A stretch of DNA of 64,000 nt. Source: JBFJKD01 sp038106145. Its GTDB lineage: Bacteria; Pseudomonadota; Gammaproteobacteria; Pseudomonadales; Porticoccaceae. A program made the translations under genes and the position numbers. Shown piece after piece: positions 17,585-26,053 of the stretch (positions are counted from its first letter, which is position 1; every line of letters starts with the position of its first letter). The notes beneath the pieces were generated by a model. That model was not told the origin of the DNA, did not search any database, and worked only from the letters and a program-made list of their open reading frames with translations. The DNA lies in assembly GCA_038106145.1 (NCBI GenBank), contig JAYODD010000008.1, positions 1-64,000 on the forward strand, in the 5' to 3' direction.

Positions 17585-18295
17585 CTAGCCTTCCTCCAGA
17601 AAGCGAATAGCCGCCCAGGTCGTTGCTTTGCTCGCTGGGTCGGCAACCATCACAGCCAGCCCGGGAGTGAAAATGGCGGTCGCGCCGCACTCGAGTAATG
17701 CGCGGTTTTGCGACAGGTCCTGCGTCGGAGCGAGCAACTCTCTGAGCCCATCTCCCATTGCCAGTACCCACTGAAAGGGTCGCACCCTGGCGCGCCCCGC
17801 CAGGAACATGGCGAGATTAATCCGCGCCCCGGCGATATCCCCCGCGGTGCCCGCCACCGGTGGCCAATCGATAAATTCCGGCGCGGGCAAATCCCCCGGC
17901 AAGCGCTTGATGGCCCGTAGAATATTGGCCAGCAAGGTCGTTTCCGACGGCTTAGGAGTCCGCCCGGGCGCGCCGGCGTGCAGCACCAGCACATCGGCCA
18001 CCGTCTGCCAGCACATAATGCGCGCACGATACTCAGCGGCCGCTGGCTTTTCCGCGGCAATCACCGCCGAATCTTCCGCGGCTCCCGCCACGGCGGCAAG
18101 GGGAGCATCCGCCTCTCTTCCCATAGCCAACGACGCATGGGCAGTCAAACCAGTCGCTGCATTTTCTACCAGCGGGCTATCCAGCGGCGGACTCTCCTCG
18201 CCCGACGGGTCTGCGCGATTGTGGCGAATGCGCTGGCGGTAGGGCGTCACCCCCAACTGCGCCAGGTACCAGTCCCGCAGTCGCGCATTCCCCAT
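17585..18295 (-). CDS. DNA polymerase III psi subunit (HolD)-like protein
   Basis: A 236-residue protein immediately upstream of rimI, the position of holD in E. coli. Its N-terminus RLRDWYLAQLGVTPYRQR resembles the start of psi (RDWQLQQLGITQW), the peptide that binds the chi subunit. The remainder is longer than the 137-residue E. coli psi: residues ~35-90 are an Ala-rich linker, then a compact domain with IMCWQTVADVLVLHAG and an end rich in Ala and Leu. It starts three bases after the leuA stop, so it is probably co-transcribed with leuA and rimI. Assignment rests on the N-terminal motif and gene context. Confidence 0.6.
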   Translation of the reverse strand: MGNARLRDWYLAQLGVTPYRQRIRHNRADPSGEESPPLDSPLVENAATGLTAHASLAMGREADAPLAAVAGAAEDSAVIAAEKPAAAEYRARIMCWQTVADVLVLHAGAPGRTPKPSETTLLANILRAIKRLPGDLPAPEFIDWPPVAGTAGDIAGARINLAMFLAGRARVRPFQWVLAMGDGLRELLAPTQDLSQNRALLECGATAIFTPGLAVMVADPASKATTWAAIRFLEEG

Positions 18296-18298
18296 CAG

Positions 18299-19855
18299 CT
18301 ACACACCATCCCGCTGCGGGTGCATACGGTCGGGATTACCCATCAGGTTCAGGGCGTTTAAATACGCCTTGGCGCTGGCCACGATAATATCCGTATCGGC
18401 GCCCTGTCCGTTGACGATACGGCCACCCTTTTCCAGCCTCACCGTCACCTCCCCCTGGGAGTCGGTGCCGGTGGTAATCGCGTTCACCGAATACAGTTTC
18501 AGTTCGGTGTGGCTTTGCGCCACTTTTTCAATGGCGCGAAATACCGCATCCACCGGACCGTCGCCTTCCGCGGCAACGGTATGATCGTTACCGTGGGTGC
18601 GCAGGGTTAATTCCGCGTGGGGCGCACGACCGGTTTTGGAAGACACATCCAGCGACACGAGGGAGTAATTTTCGTCAGCCTCGCCCATCTGTACTTCCGT
18701 CACCAATGCCTGCAAATCTTCGTCGTAGATTTCCCGTTTCTTATCCGCGAGTTCCTTGAAACGCACAAACGCCCGGTTCATGTCCGCCTTGTTATCAAAC
18801 GGAATGCCCAGTTCGGTGAGACGCGCGGCAAACGCGGCGCGACCGGACAATTTACCCAGCACCAGGCGGTTGGTATTCCAGCCCACATCCTGGGCTTGCA
18901 TGATTTCGTAGGTTTCCCGGTACTTGAGTACCCCATCCTGGTGAATGCCGGATTCGTGGGCAAAGGCGTTGGCGCCGACCACGGCCTTGTTCGGCTGCAC
19001 CGGAAATCCCGTGATCGTCGACACCAGGCGGGATACGGGCACGATTTGCGTGGTGTCCACCCCCGTTGACACCGGGTAGACATCCTTGCGGGTGCGCACC
19101 GCCATCACGATTTCTTCGAGGGAAGCGTTGCCAGCCCGCTCCCCCAAGCCATTGATGGTACATTCGACCTGGCGCGCTCCGTGCATCACCGCCGACAGGG
19201 AATTCGCCACCGCAAGACCGAGGTCATTGTGACAGTGCACCGAGAATATCGCTTTGTCCGAGTTGGGCACCGCGGCGATCAGACGCCCGATCATCGCACC
19301 GTACTCCCCGGGCTCGCCGTAACCGACCGTGTCCGGCACGTTGATGGTGCGGGCCCCGGCATTAATTACCGCCTCGACCACGCGACACATAAAGTCGAAC
19401 TCGGAGCGGCTACCGTCTTCGAGGGAAAATTCCACGTCGTCGACAAAGTTGCGCGCCAGCTTGACCGCGCCGATCGACTGCTCCAGCACCTGTTCCGGCG
19501 TCATTTGCAATTTGTATTGCATATGAATCGGCGAGGTGGCGATAAATGTGTGTATGCGGGCGGCATTGGCGCCGGAAAGCGCCTCGGCCGCGCGCTCGAT
19601 GTCCGCGTGCGTGGTGCGCGCCAGACTGCACACGATGCTGTCCTTGACCGTCTGCGCAATACTTTTCACCGCCTCAAAGTCGCCCTGACTGGAAGTGGCA
19701 AATCCCGCCTCGATAACGTCCACCCGCAATTTTTCCAGCGCCTTGGCAATGCGTAATTTTTCCTCCTTGGTCATCGCCGCGCCCGGACTTTGTTCGCCAT
19801 CGCGCAAGGTGGTGTCGAAAATAATCAACCGTTCTTTTTTCATGTTGTCGCTCAT
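18299..19855 (-). CDS. leuA: 2-isopropylmalate synthase
   Basis: A 518-residue enzyme with the complete LeuA plan: TIM-barrel opening IFDTTLRDGEQSPGAAMTKE, the metal site HCHNDLGLAVANS, the hinge region around residue 320-390 and a C-terminal regulatory domain (VSSKTGRAPHAELTL...DAVFRAIEKVAQSH) that binds leucine for feedback inhibition. It condenses 2-oxoisovalerate with acetyl-CoA in the first step of leucine synthesis. A leucine-rich leader peptide and hairpins lie upstream, suggesting attenuation. The two following genes are holD-like and rimI. Confidence 0.95.
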   Translation of the reverse strand: MSDNMKKERLIIFDTTLRDGEQSPGAAMTKEEKLRIAKALEKLRVDVIEAGFATSSQGDFEAVKSIAQTVKDSIVCSLARTTHADIERAAEALSGANAARIHTFIATSPIHMQYKLQMTPEQVLEQSIGAVKLARNFVDDVEFSLEDGSRSEFDFMCRVVEAVINAGARTINVPDTVGYGEPGEYGAMIGRLIAAVPNSDKAIFSVHCHNDLGLAVANSLSAVMHGARQVECTINGLGERAGNASLEEIVMAVRTRKDVYPVSTGVDTTQIVPVSRLVSTITGFPVQPNKAVVGANAFAHESGIHQDGVLKYRETYEIMQAQDVGWNTNRLVLGKLSGRAAFAARLTELGIPFDNKADMNRAFVRFKELADKKREIYDEDLQALVTEVQMGEADENYSLVSLDVSSKTGRAPHAELTLRTHGNDHTVAAEGDGPVDAVFRAIEKVAQSHTELKLYSVNAITTGTDSQGEVTVRLEKGGRIVNGQGADTDIIVASAKAYLNALNLMGNPDRMHPQRDGV

Positions 19856-19870
19856 GGTATTTCTCCCGAT

Positions 19871-19923
19871 GACCCCGAGCGGCTCGGGATCAAACTAATA
19901 CGGATTCTCCTCGGTGAGAGGAG
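19871..19923 (-). promoter_or_regulatory. Two RNA hairpins between the leu leader peptide and leuA
   Basis: Reading on the minus strand, a CTCCTC/GAGGAG hairpin (19907-19923, five-base loop) is followed by a nine-pair hairpin with arms at 19871-19879 and 19883-19891 (one G:U pair) just ahead of the leuA ribosome-binding site at 19862-19868. An AT-rich inverted segment (CAAAA/TTTTG) lies between the leader stop and the first hairpin. These are candidates for alternative structures in an attenuation or translational-control switch. No classical terminator with a T-run is visible. Confidence 0.45.
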
Positions 19924-19969
19924 TGTTTGCAAAACTATTTTAAATTTTGGTGTATCGGTTGTATGCCCC

Positions 19970-20059
19970 TCAGGGCAGCAGCACCAACAGGCGAATAGCA
20001 GACAGTGTCGGCAACAGGCGTTGCCAGCGGGGAAGGGATATGGCTGTCGTGCGGTCCAT
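19970..20059 (-). CDS. leuL: Leucine-rich leader peptide upstream of leuA
   Basis: A 29-codon frame from the ATG complementary to 20057-20059 to the TGA complementary to 19970-19972. Eight of 29 residues are Leu, and the peptide ends in the dense run RLLVLLP immediately before the stop codon. Such a peptide 115 bases upstream of leuA is the classical arrangement for ribosome-mediated attenuation: low charged tRNA-Leu stalls the ribosome near the end of the leader. The stop codon itself lies in a GCCC/GGGGC hairpin. The proposal comes from the sequence alone. Confidence 0.65.
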   Translation of the reverse strand: MDRTTAISLPRWQRLLPTLSAIRLLVLLP

Positions 20060-20139
20060 TTTGCAGTCTAGATCCAGTCGTGGTTACTCAAGCACAGGCT
20101 TCATTCAATCAGATTTCATCACCACTGCCAAGCCCTGAT

Positions 20140-20952
20140 TTATGGCGCAAGGTTGCGGCGCTGCCGAATTTTTTCCCAGACCCACTGAGTCGGAGCCGAA
20201 GCGGCATACAGCAGGGCCATGATCAACAGCACCCGCGGCGGGTCTATGGAAATGATCACCAGCACCAGCACAATCGCGAGAATAGTGACAAACGGCACGT
20301 GCCCCCGAAGGTCGAGGCCTTTGATACTGCGGTACTGGATGCCGGTTACCATCAGCAAACCGGCCAGCGCGGTCACCAGCGCGGCGGTGTATGCGAGTAT
20401 ACGAGTCGGTTCGGCATCGTGGCCGCTCCACACCATGGCCGCCACCAGACCCGCCGCGGACGGACTTGCCAGCCCAATAAAATATTTGGGGTCGACCTGC
20501 TCCACCTGAATATTAAAACGCGCCAGTCGCAGCGCGGCGCAGGAGGCATACACAAATGCGGCCGCCCACCCCAGTTTGCCCAGGGTAAACAGCATCCAGC
20601 TAAACGCCACCACCGCCGGTGCCACGCCAAAAGAAACCATGTCGGACAGACTGTCGTACTGCACGCCAAAGGCGCTCTGGGTATTGGTGAGACGGGCCAC
20701 CGTGCCGTCCAGTCCGTCAAACAGCATGGCCACGAAAATGGCCACGGCCGCGGCCTCAAACTTACCGTTCATGGCGGACAAGATGGCGTAGAACCCGCCA
20801 AACAGTGCGCCGGTGGTGAGTAAATTGGGCAACAGATATATGCCCCGTCGGCGGTGTACCACGGGGTTATTTTCGGCCGCGGAGACCTGCTCGCCCTCCC
20901 GTTCTTCGGATGCGATGGGCTTGCTGTCCGCGGAAAATTCCTGATCCGGCAT
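20140..20952 (-). CDS. pssA: CDP-diacylglycerol-serine O-phosphatidyltransferase
   Basis: A 270-residue membrane enzyme with the CDP-alcohol phosphatidyltransferase signature DG-x2-AR-x8-G-x3-D-x3-D, read here from DGLDGTVARL through FGVQYDSLSDMVSF (around residues 83-105). About seven or eight membrane helices follow; the first ~35 residues are a polar acidic N-terminal extension (KPIASEEREGEQVSAAENN). It makes phosphatidylserine from CDP-diacylglycerol and serine, the precursor of phosphatidylethanolamine. It lies between ilvC and leuA on the same strand, a neighbourhood common in gammaproteobacteria. Confidence 0.93.
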   Translation of the reverse strand: MPDQEFSADSKPIASEEREGEQVSAAENNPVVHRRRGIYLLPNLLTTGALFGGFYAILSAMNGKFEAAAVAIFVAMLFDGLDGTVARLTNTQSAFGVQYDSLSDMVSFGVAPAVVAFSWMLFTLGKLGWAAAFVYASCAALRLARFNIQVEQVDPKYFIGLASPSAAGLVAAMVWSGHDAEPTRILAYTAALVTALAGLLMVTGIQYRSIKGLDLRGHVPFVTILAIVLVLVIISIDPPRVLLIMALLYAASAPTQWVWEKIRQRRNLAP

Positions 20953-21075
20953 ACCTTTGTTTACCCCTAGACCACTACGCTCGGCAACAACACCGCTGGC
21001 GACCCATTTGTCTTTCCCGGTGATTGGGGGAGGAAGGTAAAGCGTCGACCGCCCCCGTCCCCCCTCGCCAGAGAT

Positions 21076-22095
21076 TTAGTTGCGGGTTTTATCGATCAGT
21101 TTGTTTTTCCCGATCCACGGCATCATGCCCCGCAATTTGGCGCCGACCTCCTCGATTTGATGTTCCTGCGCGCGGCGGCGCCGGGCTTTCAGGACCGGAT
21201 TGCCTGCCTGGTTATCGAGAATAAACTCGCGGGCGAATTTGCCGGTCTGAATATCTTCCAGAACGCGCTTCATTTCTTTTTTGGTTTCGTCGGTAATAAT
21301 GCGCGCACCGCTGGCGTAGTCGCCAAACTCCGCCGTATTGGAGATCGAGTAACGCATATCCGCAATACCACCCTGATACATCAGATCGACGATCAGTTTT
21401 AATTCGTGCAGACACTCAAAGTACGCCATTTCCGGGGCGTAACCCGCTTCGACCAGCGTTTCAAATCCGGCCTGCACCAGCGCCGACGCGCCACCGCACA
21501 GTACCGCCTGTTCGCCAAACAAGTCTGTTTCGGTTTCCTCGCGAAAATTCGTTTCAATAATGCCCGAGCGCCCACCGCCGTTCGCGGACGCGTAAGACAG
21601 GGCGATGTCCCGCGCCTGACCGGAAGCATCCTGATAGACGGCGATCAGGGAGGGCACCCCGCCCCCTTCCGTGTAGGTGCTGCGCACGGTATGTCCGGGC
21701 CCTTTGGGGGCGACCATAATGACATCCAGGTCCTGGCGCGGCTCAATCAACTGGAAATGGATATTAAAACCATGGGCAAATGCCAGCGCGGCGCCCTGCT
21801 TGAGATTCGGCTCCACGTCCTTGTAGTAAATATTTTTCTGATGCTCATCGGGCGCCAGCAACATGACCACATCCGCGCCGGCAACCGCGCTCGCCACCTC
21901 TGCCACCTTAAGACCTGCGCCCTCCGCCTTGGCCCAGGAGGGGGAACCCTTACGCAGCGCCACCACGACATTTTCCACGCCGGAATCGCGCAAATTCAGG
22001 GCGTGAGCGTGGCCCTGGGAGCCGTAGCCAACGATGGCAACTTTTTTACCGCGCACAATGGAGAGGTCACAATCTTTGTCGTAGTACACTTGCAT
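21076..22095 (-). CDS. ilvC: Ketol-acid reductoisomerase (NADP+), class I
   Basis: A 339-residue short-form KARI. The N-terminal Rossmann fold has VAIVGYGSQGHAHALNLRDSG and the cofactor-selecting VALRKGSPSWAKAEG loop; the knotted C-terminal domain has the Mg-binding LFGEQAVLCGGASALV and CLHELKLIVDLMYQGG. It converts acetolactate or acetohydroxybutyrate to the dihydroxy acid in valine and isoleucine synthesis. It lies 59 bases downstream of ilvH in the same direction, so ilvI-ilvH-ilvC probably form one unit. Confidence 0.96.
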   Translation of the reverse strand: MQVYYDKDCDLSIVRGKKVAIVGYGSQGHAHALNLRDSGVENVVVALRKGSPSWAKAEGAGLKVAEVASAVAGADVVMLLAPDEHQKNIYYKDVEPNLKQGAALAFAHGFNIHFQLIEPRQDLDVIMVAPKGPGHTVRSTYTEGGGVPSLIAVYQDASGQARDIALSYASANGGGRSGIIETNFREETETDLFGEQAVLCGGASALVQAGFETLVEAGYAPEMAYFECLHELKLIVDLMYQGGIADMRYSISNTAEFGDYASGARIITDETKKEMKRVLEDIQTGKFAREFILDNQAGNPVLKARRRRAQEHQIEEVGAKLRGMMPWIGKNKLIDKTRN

Positions 22096-22154
22096 AATTT
22101 TCTACCTGGTTTGAGATTAATTTAACGAAATACTCTGATTACCCGTTGCGCGCT

Positions 22155-22646
22155 TCACAGGCGCAACGATTTTTCACCACGCGCAACACCGGAAACGCCG
22201 GAGCGCACCACTTCCAGAATGGATGCGTCACCCATCGACTCGATAAAGGCGTCAAGTTTATCACTATTGCCGGAAATCTGAACGACGTAGGTGCCCGGGG
22301 TGACATCGACGATCTGCCCACGAAAAATATCCACACAGCGCTTGATCTCCGCGCGCTGGGAACCGGTCGCCCTGACTTTGAGCAACATCAGTTCGCGCTC
22401 GATGTGGGCGCCATCCGTCAGGTCGATCACCTTGACCACGTCCACCAGCTTGTTGAGCTGTTTGGTGATCTGCTCGATGATCAGGTCGTTGCCATGGGTG
22501 GTCAACGTCAGGCGCGACAGGGTTTTATCTTCCGTCGGCGCCACGGTAAGCGTATCGATATTGTAACCACGCTGGGAAAACAGCCCTACCACGCGGGACA
22601 ATGCCCCCGGTTCGTTCTCCATCAGTACTGAAATAATATGTCTCAT
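22155..22646 (-). CDS. ilvH: Acetolactate synthase small (regulatory) subunit
   Basis: A 163-residue protein with the N-terminal ACT domain MRHIISVLMENEPGALSRVV and the C-terminal regulatory domain typical of IlvH/IlvN. It confers valine feedback inhibition on the catalytic subunit. The ATG overlaps the TGA of the large-subunit gene by one base at 22646, indicating translational coupling. Residues needed for valine binding (the GLFSQRGYNIDTL region) are present. Confidence 0.95.
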   Translation of the reverse strand: MRHIISVLMENEPGALSRVVGLFSQRGYNIDTLTVAPTEDKTLSRLTLTTHGNDLIIEQITKQLNKLVDVVKVIDLTDGAHIERELMLLKVRATGSQRAEIKRCVDIFRGQIVDVTPGTYVVQISGNSDKLDAFIESMGDASILEVVRSGVSGVARGEKSLRL

Positions 22647-24382
22647 CAGGTTCGCTCCGCCTTACCCAGCCACATATCGCGCATCGACCCCGGTGACACG
22701 TGCATGGGATACACGTGTTCCTCGGGATCGACACAAATATCGAGAAACACCACCCGATCCTTGTAGCTGAAGCACTCCCGCAGTTTGTCCTCGAGCTCCT
22801 CGTACCGCTCCACCCGCAGGCCGATATGCCCGTAGGCCTCGGCAAGTTTGACAAAATCGGGCAGGGAATCCTCATACAGAATCTGAGAATAGCGCCCCCC
22901 GTACTGCATATCCTGCCACTGCTTGACCATGCCCAGGGCCTGGTTGTTGAGGTTAATGATCTTGACCGGCAGCTGGTGCTGGGTACAGGCGGACAACTCC
23001 TGTATACACATCTGAATACTGCCCTCGCCCGTCACACAGGCTACATCCGCCTCGGGGTGCGCCATCTGCACCCCCATCGCTGCCGGCAAGCCATAACCCA
23101 TGGTGCCCAGCCCGCCCGAGTTAAACCACTGACGGGGTTTGTCAAACAGATAATACTGGGCGGCAAACATCTGGTGTTGCCCCACATCGGACGTCACGTA
23201 GGCTTTACCCTGCGTGACTTTGTAAAGTAGCTTGATCGCGTCCTGGGGTTTGATCAGGTCGCCGCCGCTCGGCTCGTGGCGCGCCTCGGTGTACAGCCCA
23301 TGCCGATTGCGCCACTCCTCGATCTGTCCCCACCAGGTCGCCAACTCTGCCTGGTCCACCTGCTCCGGCTGGTCGGTCACCTGCGCCAATAGATCCTCGA
23401 GCACGACATCACAGGGGCCGACGATGGGAATGTCCACCCGCACCGTTTTCGAGATGGAAGTGGGGTCCACATCGATGTGAATGATTTTCGCGTCCGGGCA
23501 AAATTTGTTGGGGGTATTGGTCACCCGGTCGTCAAAACGCGCCCCAACCGCGAGAATTACATCCGCGTGGTGCATCGCCATATTCGCTTCGACGGTGCCG
23601 TGCATGCCCAGCATGCCGAGGAATTGGCGATCGCTCCCCGGAAAGCCACCCAGACCCATCAGGGTGTTCGTCACCGGATAGTTAAGAGCCTTGGCGAGGG
23701 CGGTTAACTGCTGGGCAGCATTGCCCATCACCACGCCGCCACCACTGTAAATGACGGGTTTTTTCGCTTCCAGCAGCAATTGCGCGGCGCGCTTGATCTG
23801 CCCGGAATGGCCCCGCGTCGTCGGCTGGTAGGAGCGGATTTTGACTTTCTCTGGAAAGGCGTAGGGAACCTTGTGATTGGGGTCCGTCACGTCCTTGGGT
23901 ACGTCCACCACCACCGGACCCGGTCGTCCGCTGGCCGCGATATAGAACGCCTTGGCAATCGTCTCCGCGATATCCTCGGCGCGCTTGACCAGATAGCTGT
24001 GTTTCACGATGGGACGGGAGATGCCGATCATATCGGTCTCCTGAAAAGCGTCCTCGCCGATTTTTTCCTGCGGCACCTGGCCCGATATGACCACCAGCGG
24101 AATGGAATCCATGTAGGCGGTCGCGATACCGGTAATGGCATTGGTGGCGCCGGGGCCAGAGGTCACCAGGGCCGCGCCGACGCCTCCGGTGGCCCGCGCA
24201 TAGCCATCGGCGGCGTGCACCGCCGCCTGTTCGTGACGCATTAAGATATGTTTAACGTCATCTTGCCGAAACAGGGCGTCGTACATATGTAGCGCCGCAC
24301 CGCCGGGATAACCCCACAGACACGTGACGCCAGCGTCGCGCAGGGCACGCACCACAATTTCGCCACCGGATAAATATTCCAC
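22646..24382 (-). CDS. ilvI: Acetolactate synthase large (catalytic) subunit
   Basis: A 578-residue thiamine-diphosphate enzyme when started at the GTG complementary to 24380-24382 (VEYLSGGEIVVRALRDAGV), which is the usual family start and has GAGGG seven bases upstream; the longer ATG start at 24436 adds 18 atypical residues. The catalytic Glu is in RHEQAAVHAADGYAR, the FAD domain follows, and the ThDP-Mg motif is in GEGSIQMCIQELSACTQ. It makes acetolactate and acetohydroxybutyrate. First gene of ilvI-ilvH-ilvC. Confidence 0.94.
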   Translation of the reverse strand: MEYLSGGEIVVRALRDAGVTCLWGYPGGAALHMYDALFRQDDVKHILMRHEQAAVHAADGYARATGGVGAALVTSGPGATNAITGIATAYMDSIPLVVISGQVPQEKIGEDAFQETDMIGISRPIVKHSYLVKRAEDIAETIAKAFYIAASGRPGPVVVDVPKDVTDPNHKVPYAFPEKVKIRSYQPTTRGHSGQIKRAAQLLLEAKKPVIYSGGGVVMGNAAQQLTALAKALNYPVTNTLMGLGGFPGSDRQFLGMLGMHGTVEANMAMHHADVILAVGARFDDRVTNTPNKFCPDAKIIHIDVDPTSISKTVRVDIPIVGPCDVVLEDLLAQVTDQPEQVDQAELATWWGQIEEWRNRHGLYTEARHEPSGGDLIKPQDAIKLLYKVTQGKAYVTSDVGQHQMFAAQYYLFDKPRQWFNSGGLGTMGYGLPAAMGVQMAHPEADVACVTGEGSIQMCIQELSACTQHQLPVKIINLNNQALGMVKQWQDMQYGGRYSQILYEDSLPDFVKLAEAYGHIGLRVERYEELEDKLRECFSYKDRVVFLDICVDPEEHVYPMHVSPGSMRDMWLGKAERT

Positions 24383-24583
24383 TTGCAAACCCTCGTCATG
24401 TCGCCACAGAAATTCGCACCCTGCGGACGTGACCATCGGATCGCTGTGACATCACAAGTGGTTTAAGGACAACACGGCAGTTATCGGGTTCAAACTGCTG
24501 TCGGGGTATGGGTTGATACGCCCGCGCTTTAGATGACCAGCGAGCGCTGTTTACGCCCACCTGGCAACCGGGACTCACCCGGC

Positions 24584-24639
24584 GCGGGGACAATTTTCCC
24601 CGCAGGACGCTACTCTAACATTTTCTCGTTATTCGTCAA
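24584..24639 (-). promoter_or_regulatory. Candidate ilvI promoter and 5' hairpin
   Basis: On the minus strand TTGACG (complement of 24634-24639) and TAGAGT (complement of 24612-24617) are spaced by 16 bases, a good sigma-70 match. Directly downstream a perfect seven-pair hairpin (GCGGGGA/TCCCCGC, 24584-24603) begins the presumed leader, which is about 220 bases long before the ilvI start. The rest of the 24383-24883 gap shows no convincing branched-chain leader peptide. Confidence 0.5.
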
Positions 24640-24883
24640 CCAGTTGTGCCAGCAATCACGGTAACAAAGCGGCGCCGTTGCCAATCGCGGTAACTTGCGC
24701 CAGCCGGTGGCGTTTTTGCGCCGGCAGTTGTACCCTGACCCCTGCGGTCAGTGTCACGCAAGGAGCCGCAGACGCAATCACGGCGCCGAAAACTCGATCT
24801 GGCGCACAGCGTTCCCGCTACCGAAAGTGTATACTGGCCGCCGAAAACTGCCCGCGTAAATCAATAAAAGGGAGCTTTGCGCA

Positions 24884-25339
24884 ATGAAGACTCAACTGGC
24901 CGTCTGTTTACTTGCCGCCAGCGTTACCTTGGTTTGCTTCGCTGGGGAAAAATATTACAAATGGGTGGATGCCGATGGCGTTACCCATTACACGCTACAG
25001 GAACCGGCCGACCAGGCAGCGGAGACGGTACAGGTCAGCAAATCCCCGAGCACACCCGCGACCACCGCCGCAGCCAAAGACACGGCCAAACCCGCTGCCG
25101 CGGACGATAGCCCACCAGCCTCTGCCACAAGCGAACAAACCCCGGAACAGGCTGCCCAGGTGGCCGCCAAGCGCGCCGAGAACTGCGCGGCTGCCAGACG
25201 TAACCTGGAGACCCTCGACGTACATGCGCGGGTTATGGTGATGGACGATAAAACCGGTGAGAACCGCTATATTTCCGAGGAGGAGCACGCCCAGTGGCGC
25301 GCCGACTCGGAACGGCAAATCGCCGCGTTTTGCGACTAG
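24884..25339 (+). CDS. DUF4124-domain periplasmic protein
   Basis: A 151-residue protein with a signal peptide (MKTQLAVCLLAASVTLVCFA) followed at once by the DUF4124 signature GEKYYKWVDADGVTHYTLQEP. The middle (residues ~45-95) is a Pro/Ala/Thr-rich low-complexity linker, and the C-terminal part (AENCAAARRNLETLD, RYISEEEHAQWRADSERQIAAFC) is the tail commonly seen in these proteins, with two cysteines that may pair. GGGAGC lies upstream of the ATG. Function unknown; the family is widespread in Gamma- and Betaproteobacteria envelopes. Confidence 0.85.
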   Translation: MKTQLAVCLLAASVTLVCFAGEKYYKWVDADGVTHYTLQEPADQAAETVQVSKSPSTPATTAAAKDTAKPAAADDSPPASATSEQTPEQAAQVAAKRAENCAAARRNLETLDVHARVMVMDDKTGENRYISEEEHAQWRADSERQIAAFCD

Positions 25340-25411
25340 GCTCACCCAATCCGGAATAATTATCCCGCCACCACGGGATCGTTAGCGGTGCCTGGCACCG
25401 TCAACTCCCTG

Positions 25412-25966
25412 TCAATCGGCCCCGTCGCGCCATTTGATATTGCACCCCACGCTGGGGGTCTGCTTCGCCGGAATGGCTACCCCATCCAGTAAACTCTGTA
25501 GCGCAGCGCGTATATCCCGCCCCGTAACGGCGCTGGGATTGCCGGGGCGCGCGTCGTCGAACTGGCCGCGATACACACAGGTCAAGTCCCCGTCGAACAC
25601 AAAGAAATCCGGCGTACAGACCGCGCCATAATCTTTGGCGGTCTGCTGGGACGCGTCGTACAGATAGGGGAACGGGTACGTCTTGCGGGCCATCGCGGTG
25701 GGGCCGTCCTCGGGGTAGGCCTGCGCATCGTTGCTGCTGATCGCGACGATACCAATGTCGCTACCGGCAAAATCCTCACCCAGTTTGCGCAAACCCGCTT
25801 CGATGTGCTTGACGAACGGGCAGTGATTACAAATAAACATCACCAGAGTGCCCTTCGCGCCCCGCACCTGCGCCAGAGAGCGCATCTCGCCGGAGCGCGG
25901 CTCCAGCAACTCGAAATCCGCCGCGGGGGTACCCAGGGGAATCATCGTCGAAGGGGTTAATACCAT
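25412..25966 (-). CDS. Thioredoxin-like redoxin (AhpC/TSA type)
   Basis: A 184-residue cytoplasmic redoxin. The active-site pair is seen in LVMFICNHCPFVKHIEAGL (C-x-x-C) near residue 47, within a peroxiredoxin-like scaffold; VCTPDFFVFDGD supplies the cis-Pro segment. Proteins with this CNHCPF signature are common and usually annotated only as thioredoxin family. It lies downstream of clpB, separated by a perfect inverted repeat, and is convergent with the DUF4124 gene. Reductive partner unknown. Confidence 0.83.
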   Translation of the reverse strand: MVLTPSTMIPLGTPAADFELLEPRSGEMRSLAQVRGAKGTLVMFICNHCPFVKHIEAGLRKLGEDFAGSDIGIVAISSNDAQAYPEDGPTAMARKTYPFPYLYDASQQTAKDYGAVCTPDFFVFDGDLTCVYRGQFDDARPGNPSAVTGRDIRAALQSLLDGVAIPAKQTPSVGCNIKWRDGAD

Positions 25967-26011
25967 TGCGCCACGCTCCTCTCGCTAAAACTACCAGGCC
26001 GACCACACGAG

Positions 26012-26041
26012 CTTGCAAACCTGCTGTAACAGGTTTGCAAG
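26012..26041. terminator. Perfect inverted repeat after clpB
   Basis: Twelve-base arms CTTGCAAACCTG (26012-26023) and CAGGTTTGCAAG (26030-26041) with a CTGTAA loop, 13 bases past the clpB stop and about 45 bases before the redoxin start. Likely a clpB terminator, although no T-run follows; an operator for the redoxin gene is the alternative. Confidence 0.55.
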
Positions 26042-26053
26042 ATTCCTGTAAGC

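Noticed and set aside
24396..24593. GTG-started 65-codon frame upstream of ilvI as a branched-chain leader peptide
   Set aside because: It has only scattered Val/Leu codons, no dense run near its end, and overlaps the likely ilvI leader and start region.
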